Assembly: GCF_000003815.2 (NCBI RefSeq)
Contig: NC_049992.1
Span: forward strand, 10,821,266-10,885,265
From: Branchiostoma floridae
Lineage: Eukaryota > Chordata > Leptocardii > Amphioxiformes > Branchiostomatidae
Direction of reading: 5' to 3'
Length of the DNA: 64,000 bases
In this document: positions 1-8,873 of the stretch, piece by piece
Layout: every line of letters begins with the position of its first letter
How positions within the stretch are numbered: position 1 is the stretch's first letter
Program-made: the position numbers and the translations under genes
Notes under the pieces: model-generated
Database searches by the model: none
Told to the model about the DNA's origin: nothing
The model's input: only the letters and a program-made list of their open reading frames with translations

Positions 1-1821
1 CTTCTTAAAAATGTGGTCCCAAACGTGACTAAGTCTTTATTCCCCCACATCCCAACATTTGACTAGGGAGATCCCAACATGTAGTTTATAATTAGGGAGA
101 ACACACAACATCCACAAAACAAACCACGCTACAGATCCACAGCAAACATCTAGAAGGCCGAAATTTACACCAAATAAGCATCCACTGCACATCCCACCAC
201 ATGAATATCAGCACCACAGCAAGTCCAGGTGCAAAGATATAATACAAAACGTGCTGCTGCAGTACCAACGTCATCCAACGGAGGGCCAAAAGTGACCTGC
301 AACATCACCAGACACCCATATACCCCAACATAACCTCCAGAGTAAAAACAGTATGGTAAAGCAATACTTCAATCTTCATTGAAGTAATGAGTTACTGGGT
401 GGGCCAAACTTATACCACATACTCCCACCTATCCCCCGCGCGCATCAGAAAACATTCAGTATTCTGTGTACTGTCGAAGAAACGGCATATTTATATATTC
501 CCCAAGTACCGTACCCACAAATGAAAATGCGAGCAATTTCAGCCTATTGCTGTACCAGCGTACCTACAGGAAGTAAACGGCTGCACGAAATTAAAGCGCG
601 TATATAACGGTTTAAAATGCCCCTTTATCCGTCCCAACTAACTTCCAGCGTCAAAGTGATTAAAATAGAATAATGGACATTGTTCGTAATGATTTTTTGT
701 GCTTCTGTCATTGTACTAAATAACCATGACCGCTTCTTGACTTGTTGGAAAAATAAACACCAAACAGCTGTATTTGTTGATCTGACCTATACTTATGGAG
801 CAAGGGAGAGACAGTGTCCCTGAATAGAGGTCAATGCATAGCTTAGATAGAAGATTACCCATTCTACTCTTTATCTATGTAAATGACCCGCTCCTTTGCG
901 CAAATAAAGATAACATTATGTTAATCACCATATAAGGTACCCGTGTCCCAAAATTATAAACATCCACCAATCCCCGCACGAGTTATCCTCCGAACAAAAA
1001 GGCCCACTGCAGTTCAAAACAAGCCACCTGGGGGCCCAAACATGCACGACTTTCTCGCTGCCCAGAGACGTATTCACTACTCAAAAATCGTGAACCTGGC
1101 ACTTGAGAATAATTTCAACCCCAATTGGCACTCCGCTGCAGTACCATGTTCCCATTATCGAAATTGACCTTTGCTTTCCCAACCCCTACATAACTACCAA
1201 ATACATGCAAAACGATCCACAACATCTGGAGTTATCGTGTTCGCAACCGCACATACACACACACACATACATACACACACACACATACACACACACACAC
1301 ACACACACGCACACACACAGACACAAATATCAGCTACTCAAGTTATATGCGGTTGACCTACAAATTGAGACAAAACACACTTTTTCTAGCCAAAATAGGT
1401 AATATCCTATTCCACTCATATCTATTCAAAAGGTTGACCTATTTTCTTGTGATAGGTCTAGACAATTGAGATTAACCTCTGGTATTGTGTAGTCTTAACA
1501 GCAGCGAAATCAACATGTGCCACCATTTTATCCCTACCTCGTCTTTCGTCTTGCTGATCGTACGATTCCCCAGCCCGCCGCTCATTCATACACTGTGAAC
1601 AGCTTTTGGTGTCTACGGCCATGACCAGTGCCCGAGTCTATAGAAAGTACCCACTAGGAAAGATGTAGGAAGAATTTTATCAGCAATCTGGGCCAGACGA
1701 AAAACCAGGAAAGGCAGGAATTCAGTTTCTTATATTCATATCGAATAGTGTTAGGTTGATATCGCTGGAGCGCCCATAGAGATATCACCAGGATTTTTTG
1801 TTTTGCATTTTGGTAAAGCTT
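1..1821. other. intergenic DNA, no gene seen
   Basis: I see no reading frame with protein-like composition or splice signals here. The only structured sequence is the CA microsatellite listed separately. The short open frames at 943-1402 run through or next to that repeat and have no recognisable domain. This stretch lies upstream of the NHL membrane protein gene. Confidence 0.6.
1250..1326. repeat. (CA)n microsatellite
   Basis: About 75 bases of alternating CA with occasional T and G interruptions (cacacatacatacacacac and similar). It is a simple repeat and creates spurious Thr/His open frames. Confidence 0.95.
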
Positions 1822-2030
1822 AAGTTTTGCTTACGCTAGCCAAAAAGGAGTGTTTCATTTGGCTTAAAATTTCTGGAAGCACCTAAAGGCAGGACTTTTT
1901 GGGGAGGGGGGTGTACGGTCAGTAGTCAAGTTTTGCTTACGCTAGCCAAAAAGGAGTGATTCATTTGGCTTAAAATTTCTGGAAGCACCTAAAGGCAGGA
2001 CGTTTTGGGGAGGGGGGTGTACGGTCAGTA
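1822..2030. repeat. two-copy tandem duplication, 106-bp period
   Basis: Positions 1822-1924 and 1928-2030 are nearly identical (both contain cttacgctagccaaaaagg and end in gtacggtcagta), differing at only a few bases. The second copy ends about 60 bases before the start codon of the NHL gene, so the duplication lies in its proximal promoter or 5' leader. Confidence 0.93.
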
Positions 2031-2090
2031 TAAGGCCCAGACATCTGATACTCGAAAGTATCAGATTTATACAAGGGCATAGAGACAACA

Positions 2091-2865
2091 ATGATGCAGC
2101 ATAGTGACGTCCCCACCACCATTCAGACAACACCAGGAGACGTAGCGACTGGTCATACTGCAGACCCACGGTCCACACAGACAAAGCGTTGGGACGTCTC
2201 CGTTCATCACGCAACTGGAACAGATACTGCCGTGGCTGAAAATGTATACGAAAATGATTATGATGTGTCTGAAGATGTATATGAAAATGATTATGATGTG
2301 TCTGAAGATGTACATGAAAATGATGATGATATAGCTGAAAATGTACATAAAAATGATGATGATGTGGCTGATCATAAAGATGTATATGATAATGATGGTG
2401 AAGTGGTTGAATATAAAAATGATGATGATGACATAGCTAAAGATGGATATGAAAATGATGATATAGCTGAAGAAGCATATGAAAATGAGGATGATGTGGT
2501 TAAAGTTGTATATAAAAATGATGATGATGATGATATAGCTAAAGATGGATATGAAAATGATGATGATGTAGCTGAAGATGAATATGAAAATGATGATGAT
2601 GTAGCTGAAAATGAGTATGAAAATGATGATGATGTGGCTGAAGATGTATATGAAAATGATAATGATGATATAACCGAAGATGAATATGAAAATGATAATG
2701 ATTTAGCTGAAAACGTATATGAAAATGATGATGATGTAGCTGAAAACGTATATGAAAATGATGATGATGTGGCTGAATATGTCTATGAAAATAACGATCT
2801 TGTTGATAACGATCATGAGAACTTGGATTTGAACGAACCAACTGAGAGCACCAATCCTCCATCAG
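2091..2865 (+). CDS. exon 1: acidic tandem-repeat domain of the NHL gene
   Basis: 258 codons. The first 45 or so residues are ordinary (MMQHSDVPTTIQTTPGDVAT...). After that come about 17 imperfect repeats of 10-13 residues, consensus VAEDVYENDDD, followed by NEPTESTNPPSGE. The repeat is very acidic, with a regularly spaced Tyr (YEN). Apart from the possible phosphotyrosine role of those Tyr residues I can name no function. The start is the first of two adjacent ATG codons (2091, 2094). The exon ends one base into a codon. Confidence 0.85.
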
Positions 2866-5800
2866 GTGAGCCATAATCAACTTAACAGTTGTTTTTTAAC
2901 GTTTACTCCACTAAACCGATTTTTGGAATGTTATTCTGACTGAAGGTGTTGTTGGGTGTGTTCATAGATGTTTGTTTATAAACAAAATCGCATTTGCCTA
3001 ATCCCATAACCAGGTGCCTGCATTCATGGGCAAGGTAACCAATACAACATGTGATTTTGCATACTGATTTTCGGCGTTTAAGTATACAGTGTAAAACAAT
3101 GATTGACTGAAAATAGAACATTCCCCTAATAGGTGTGTAACTTTATCTTAAGCTAGCACATGACACTTCGGCTTTTTGAGAGTAGCATTTTGAGAGACGT
3201 CTTATAATAATATTATATTCATAAATCAATGGATTTGACTATTACATTCATTGAGAAAACAACATATACCTATTCCTTTTCTGTAATTATATAATGTTTT
3301 ACATGAGACTAAATTCTCTTAGTTGCTGCACACGGGAAACCTGGTCCTCGTGGCCCTATGCGCATGCGTCCTTCTCGCACATGCGCACAGCTGGTCTGTG
3401 GAGTCATCACTGCATCAGCTGCAGTAACCATGGTCCTGTCTGGACTCTTCCTCGCTGGGCCGCTGAAATCCCTTTCGTTGAACCATCCGTACTCTACAAC
3501 GCCTATCATAAATATCAAGGTAAATGAGTACATCAGGGGCCTGAGACCGGTACAGGAAATTCAGGTTCAGGTCCGGTTCAGCTCCAGAGTATCAGGTCCA
3601 GGTCCGAACCTGAACCTGATTCAGTAGGGGAAAACTTTTGAATGGACGATACTCAAAACAATGGTCCATTCCGCTATAAAGAAATCTGTTCTGTGGAGTA
3701 TTCGACTCCCACTGGCGTTTTGAAATCCTACAAGTCTAACTGCCTCTGTAGGATTAACTGTAAAACTTGGTAAAAATGACTACTCTACTTCGCCCTTGTT
3801 ATTTTCTTCGACCGGCAAGCCCCAAAACGTGCGAATGGAAGATCATATAATCTGTTCATTTTCCAATAGGTCCAACATCCGGTCTACCGATTTTTTTACC
3901 AAAGTCAGGGTTTCAGGACCGATCCAATAAGAAAAAACATTTTTCTACCGATACCGGTACCCACCCCTAGACTGCATGGCTTTCCGGCCTGCCCTGACGT
4001 GCCTCATACAAGGCAATATTCTACAAATGGCCGTTATACAATAATATCATTGCAATCCGTTCGAGAAATTAGCATGAACGGAGAATGGGCATTTCAGACC
4101 AATCAAACAAGCAGGAATGAATCAGGTCACGAGTTTGCTTTAGGTGGTTATATAAAGAAAATCCACCGTAGAAACCAAATCCACTTGCGTTGCAAACTGA
4201 TTAATTAGTTACAATGTTTCTTTAATTTTTCTGGATTATTCTTTTTAGAATTCATTTTAAAAATCTCATCAGTTCCCTTTGGTAAACCAAGGACGTTATA
4301 ACAAGGACGTTACATAGAAATAAAGTATCTTATATTACGTCGTCGGGTAAACCTAACAGGATTAACATTTTCTGTTACAGACAACAATCGCGAACACAGT
4401 TCAAATCCGGACAGGCAATGCCTCTCCAACCACAGTGAACACTGTTGTGTCGGCACCTACCAATACTGTAAGTATATTTGCTATGTTTGCGCAATTTTCC
4501 AAAAGATGAAAAAACGACACCAATGTTGTGTAAAAGGCCTAACTTAATTAGTTTTAATGACACTAATTGAAATCTATTGGACTGCTGTATTCAAAACTAC
4601 ATATTTAGTAAACAGTATTTACCAACAAATTATAGTATTCAAAACAGTCAGTTCGTAAGTGTTAAATCGTCACTGTATTTTTAAAATGGTTATTTAGAGC
4701 GCTTCTGGTTCCACTGGCCTGTCCAAAGGAAAAAGTTATTAATCTACATTTTTCTTCGGCAGGTTTTCTCATGGACTGGCAGTTACACGACCCATACAAC
4801 GGTTAAACCTACCACAGCTCTGAGTGAGATTTTACACACTCCTATCAGCAAGGAAGGTGAAGATAAAAATACCAGATATTTCAAACAAACGATATTTTTG
4901 TCACCTTAAACTTGCTGACCAAAATTAATAAATAACAACGTTTACGGACCCAGTTGTTCATATACTAACCTGGAATCCATTCTCCTAGTGGCACGGTCTA
5001 CGGTAGCTAGTGCAGGCTTTGTACGGGGCCAGTNNNNNNNNNNNNNNNNNNNNNNNNNNNNNNNNNNNNNNNNNNNNNNNNNNNNNNNNNNNNNNNNNNN
5101 NNNNNNNNNNNNNNNNNNNNNNNNNNNNNNNNNNNNNNNNNNNNNNNNNNNNNNNNNNNNNNNNNNNNNNNNNNNNNNNNNNNNNNNNNNNNNNNNNNNN
5201 NNNNNNNNNNNNNNNNNNNNNNNNNNNNNNNNNNNNNNNNNNNNNNNNNNNNNNNNNNNNNNNNNNNNNNNNNNNNNNNNNNNNNNNNNNNNNNNNNNNN
5301 NNNNNNNNNNNNNNNNNNNNNNNNNNNNNNNNNNNNNNNNNNNNNNNNNNNNNNNNNNNNNNNNNNNNNNNNNNNNNNNNNNNNNNNNNNNNNNNNNNNN
5401 NNNNNNNNNNNNNNNNNNNNNNNNNNNNNNNNNNNNNNNNNNNNNNNNNNNNNNNNNNNNNNNNNNNNNNNNNNNNNNNNNNNNNNNNNNNNNNNNNNNN
5501 NNNNNNNNNNNNNNNNNNNNNNNNNNNNNNNNNNNNNNNNNNNNNNNNNNNNNNNNNNNNNNNNNNNNNNNNNNNNNNNNNNNNNNNNNNNNNNNNNNNN
5601 NNNNNNNNNNNNNNNNNNNNNNNNNNNCGTCGCGTCATCACATTCGGTGGGCGAGGACCAGTAACAGGGAAGTTTGCTTACATAAGCGGAATTGCTATAT
5701 CGTCTAGGAACGAGATACTCGTAGCTGATCATGATCACCGCCGAGTCCAAGTATTCAACATGAAGGGCGTTTACATTCGTTATTTCTTGACAATTGTTCC

Positions 5801-6452
5801 CGGGAAACCTGGCAGGAACATCATGGTTCCAGAGGATATCTCTATTGACGGCAATGATAACCTGTGGGTAGTGGGCAAGTTAGTATATGTTGGTTCCTAT
5901 GCTGTACAATACAACAGGGATGGCCGAGCGTTGACTAAGTTTAAGGTTTCAAACAACATTGCGTTTAGTGCAATTGCCGTGGATGTACAAAGAAACAACA
6001 TTCTTGTCACTAAAAAGAACACAGATGTCGCAAGCTGTGAGATTTACATATTTCATTCAAGCGGCATGTTTGTGAGGAAGCTTTATTTAGAGATTTCGTG
6101 TTTACCATTACTCGCCGTAAATGGGGATGGAAATATCTTTACGCTAGAAAATAACATTGTTCACGTGTTTAACCAGACAGGGCATCTTCTGTTCACTTTT
6201 GGGGGAGAGGGTAGCAGTGGGATAACGTATCCCCAAGATATCTGTACTGACAATTCTGGTCATATCTTGGTGGCAGATCAAGGGAACTGGAATGAGAAGG
6301 GTTGGGTGTCCATGTTTACAAGTGGAGGAAAATTTGTTCGTAAAGTGGCTACTGGACTAAGTATTGTAGATCGTATTGCTGTAGGACAAGAAGGGCAGCT
6401 GGTAGTCACTGATGAAGAAGATAACACTGTAACTATCTACAGCACTTACTAA
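2091..6452 (+). CDS. single-pass membrane protein with acidic repeats and NHL propeller
   Basis: Multi-exon gene. Exon 1 is 2091-2865 and ends TCAG before GTGAGC. Exon 2 is 3323-3519 (donor GTAAATG), exon 3 is 4381-4467 (GTAAGT), exon 4 is 4763-4856 and exon 5 starts at 4989, running into the gap 5034-5627. The last visible exon, 5628-6452, ends in TAA. Phases agree at every visible junction. The protein has an acidic repeat domain, a short collagen-like GKPGPRGP, a basic MRMRPSR, one hydrophobic segment (LVCGVITASAAVTMVLSGLF), a Thr/Ser-rich stalk and a propeller. Basic residues before the helix suggest cytoplasmic N-terminus and extracellular C-terminus. Large families with this layout, often named TRIM2/3-like or NHL-repeat proteins, are known from amphioxus; it has no RING or B-box, so it is not a TRIM ligase. 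Exons inside the gap and the frame across it are unknown. Confidence 0.85.
2233..2815 (+). repeat. coding minisatellite, about 30-39 bp unit
   Basis: The DNA consists of variants of gatgtatatgaaaatgat followed by gatgatgtggctgaa. Unit length varies only in steps of three bases, so the frame is always kept, as expected for a repeat under coding constraint. Copy number is likely to vary between alleles. Confidence 0.92.
3323..3519 (+). CDS. exon 2: collagen-like link and transmembrane helix of the NHL gene
   Basis: The acceptor is ctcttag at 3316-3322. With the G left over from exon 1 it reads VAAHGKPGPRGPMRMRP, then CAQLVCGVITASAAV and on to LFLAGPLKS. The roughly 22-residue hydrophobic stretch preceded by Arg residues fits a type II signal anchor. 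The donor is AAG before GTAAATG, phase 0. Confidence 0.85.
3533..3968. mobile_element. probable non-autonomous DNA transposon remnant in intron 2
   Basis: The left edge reads AGGGGCCTGAGACCGGTA. The reverse complement of the right edge reads AGGGGTGGGTACCGGTA, so the ends look like diverged terminal inverted repeats. Inside are palindromic runs of caggttcaggtccggttcag and its complement. I see no clear target-site duplication, so the boundaries and the superfamily (possibly hAT) are uncertain. Confidence 0.45.
5034..5627. other. assembly gap (594 N) inside the NHL gene
   Basis: Runs of N from 5034 to 5627. The gap removes the end of exon 5 and probably the first NHL blades. Flanking exon frames are not in register if the N count is taken literally, so the gap size is an estimate or another intron lies within. 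Confidence 0.98.
5628..6452 (+). CDS. last exon: NHL-repeat propeller
   Basis: 274 codons plus stop. Six blade-like segments are visible. The first is FGGRGPVTGKF...ISGIAISSRNEILVADHDHRRVQVF. The second is PEDISIDGNDNLWVVG, the third AIAVDVQRNNILVT and the fourth LAVNGDGNIFTLENN. The fifth is FGGEGSSGITYPQDICTDNSG followed by HILVADQGN, and the sixth is IAVGQEGQLVVTDEEDNTVTI. The pattern of hydrophobic, D/N-G, I-L-V-[AT]-D and V-x-[VM]-F is that of NHL repeats, which bind proteins or RNA; here the membrane anchor suggests an extracellular ligand-binding role. Blades 3 and 4 are the most diverged. Confidence 0.9.
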   Translation, partial: RRVITFGGRGPVTGKFAYISGIAISSRNEILVADHDHRRVQVFNMKGVYIRYFLTIVPGKPGRNIMVPEDISIDGNDNLWVVGKLVYVGSYAVQYNRDGRALTKFKVSNNIAFSAIAVDVQRNNILVTKKNTDVASCEIYIFHSSGMFVRKLYLEISCLPLLAVNGDGNIFTLENNIVHVFNQTGHLLFTFGGEGSSGITYPQDICTDNSGHILVADQGNWNEKGWVSMFTSGGKFVRKVATGLSIVDRIAVGQEGQLVVTDEEDNTVTIYSTY

Positions 6453-6626
6453 ATAGAGTGGATCCATGGAACAGAAAGTTTTGCCCGTCATCAAGATGTA
6501 AAGCATGCGCAGGGCAATACTGTGTAAAAAAAGGCAAGGTGTAAAAGATTCCACTTTCTGTTAGATTAACATGCCATGCGTATTGTAAGCCGATAGAGTG
6601 TTTTCATTTTGAAATTGTAATTTTTT

Positions 6627-6632
6627 ATTAAA
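6627..6632 (+). terminator. candidate polyadenylation signal ATTAAA
   Basis: ATTAAA lies 175 bases after the NHL gene stop codon in AT-rich sequence. ATTAAA is the common variant of the AATAAA signal. No cDNA evidence is available here. Confidence 0.45.
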
Positions 6633-6665
6633 TATATACCTACATATGGCGAAACATGCATAGGG

Positions 6666-6765
6666 NNNNNNNNNNNNNNNNNNNNNNNNNNNNNNNNNNN
6701 NNNNNNNNNNNNNNNNNNNNNNNNNNNNNNNNNNNNNNNNNNNNNNNNNNNNNNNNNNNNNNNNN
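6666..6765. other. assembly gap of exactly 100 N
   Basis: A run of exactly 100 N, the usual placeholder for a gap of unknown size. The flanks are not inverted copies of each other. Confidence 0.98.
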
Positions 6766-8450
6766 AAGAAACCTTGAACAGCCAGCCGTGCGCGCACTCA
6801 CATGCCTACGGACACCAGGCCGCTCAGTTGTCGTCGGCATATACAACCATTTATCAATGCAAATAAAGGGGTTCATGAAACAATATCAAAATTGTGATTT
6901 ATCTATCAAAAAACGGAATTCAGTGTTCAAATACCACATGCCATACTTAGCCTGTGTTTACACAATCTCTCGCTGGATGCAGTCAATGACCTCTCCCGCT
7001 AGGAGCGCGATTTTATAGAAAGGCTAATGCCATACTGAACCATGCTATCCCATACCATATCACCGCACCATACTATCTTACACATTTACACCACACCACA
7101 CCACAGTACACCATATCGCACCATATCATACCACACCATACTTTACCATAACAAGCCGTACTATACCACGCAACACCACGCCGTAAAACACTATACTATG
7201 ACATACATAGTCGCATGCAAATAACTGAAAATAAATTGGTTAACTACACTTCATAATCATATTTACTACATTTTCATAATTTTTCATCATTTCCTTCTTT
7301 AACAAGCATAGTCTATAATGCAATCTCATTGAAACATTGAATCAAACTTAAAATGAACCCGTCATTTATATTACCTTGTAATGCCAAACTTCTATTTCAT
7401 AATTAGCCTTGGTATACTTAATAAAGTATAAAAACGGACTTTCTGTTGCAGTACCATGGAAAACCGATAGGACGACAATAATCGAACTTTTCTTTTGTTT
7501 TGTTGACACCTATCCACATACCAATTACAAATATCATGAAGGGTCTTCCATGGCTTTCCCAGTTATGCAGTTTCCACACAAGCACATGAACAGACAAACG
7601 CACTCACAGACCAGAAAACATTATTTTCTTGGCGAAAGTAAATATCAATGCTTTTTTTTTGCGTCAAGAATAAATCAAATATCCATATCTATATATCAAC
7701 ACCATAGTAAAATAACAACAGCAACAACAACAATTATATCAGCAATAACGTCTCAAAATTTCATAGTTTCTCAAAGACAAATACTTTAAAAAAACTTACA
7801 ATAGGCAGCACACTTTCACAGTGCTGTGTATATTTATGGCTATGGCATTTCTAACAGACACATCTTTTGAAATCCATGAGCGATGACGTTTCCTGTGAAT
7901 CTACGAGCGAGCACATTGTCTGTTCTTCAGTACAACCTCCCTACATTAGAGCTGTAGGAAATTACTCATGGGTAACCACTACTGACGCATACCATTTGCC
8001 TCGCCGGTCGTAAGAAGAGCGAAAAAGGGCTTTTGACTAGTAGTGTCGTATTGAGCATGAGAGGGAGAGATTCAAGCCTAAGTGCAGTGCAGAAAATCGG
8101 CCGCTCAAAGACTTTTCAGGTCGTTTCCATGACTACGGAGCAATTTGTGCTTGCAGTGGCTATCCGGGACTTGTGTATGCATCGGATACCTCAATTTGTG
8201 GACTACCTCTTGAGGGAAGTGCGCTAACTGCTCGCGGCAATGGATGTAGGGGAACTAAGCGTAATAGAGGAGGCACTGTTGGTTGTGCGGTGCACGAAAT
8301 AGAGATGAATGGTTGGCTTGCAAACGAGTTGTGATAGATGGTATATTACTAGCGATGTTCCTAACGAAGTCTTATCAGTGTGGATGTTGGGAAGGCGATG
8401 TGAAGACATTCCTGCTTTGAGATCAAACGGTTCTGCTAGTAGAAGTCGTC
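6766..8450. other. intergenic DNA between NHL and EF-hand genes
   Basis: No gene recognised. It holds the ccata-rich low-complexity tract and AT-rich sequence. The last few hundred bases should include the promoter and 5' leader of the EF-hand gene, but I see no clear TATA box or initiator. Confidence 0.5.
7038..7200. repeat. (CCATA)n-like low-complexity tract
   Basis: Degenerate repeats of accata, accaca and accatac over about 160 bases. A simple repeat, not coding. Confidence 0.8.
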
Positions 8451-8873
8451 ATGGGGAAGGCAGTTAGCGTTCTACGTTCCGGCGGGAAGGAAAGGAAAAC
8501 CAGGCGACTGTTTCGTCGGAATGTGTCGCAGCTCGAGCGCATCACCAACTTCAGCAAGACCGAGATCAAAAAGTGGCACAAGCTGTTCCTGAAGGACTGT
8601 CCGAGCGGCCAGCTGACAGAAGAGCACTTCGTATCCTTCTACGTCGGGTCTTTCCAGTCGGGAGATTCTACAAGGAAAGCCGAGCTGGCCACACAGATCT
8701 TTCGCACGTTTGACAGAGACGGGAGCGGGACGATAGACTTCAGGGAGTTCATGTGCGGTATGAACGTCCTCATGCGCGGCAGCATCACCGAACGGTTGAA
8801 ATGGGCCTTCTACATGTACGACCGAGACGGCAGTGGGTCCATTAGCACCAGCGAACTCCTCGATGTCTTGAAG
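8451..8873 (+). CDS. exon 1 of the EF-hand gene (EF1-EF3)
   Basis: 141 codons carrying the myristoylation signal, the basic segment (KERKTRRLFRR), degenerate EF1 and canonical EF2 and EF3. It is GC-rich compared with its flanks. The frame stays open for only a few codons past the donor (VGFTV then stop), as expected for intron read-through. Confidence 0.9.

Noticed and set aside
943..1402. Overlapping open frames near the CA repeat
   Set aside because: Composition is dictated by the microsatellite; no splice sites or domain.
4985..5750. Several long open frames through the 594-N gap
   Set aside because: Length comes from N treated as open codons. Only the segments matching exon 5 and the propeller exon are kept.
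8033..8227. 64-codon frame upstream of the EF-hand gene
   Set aside because: No domain and no join to the following exon; more likely 5' leader or promoter.
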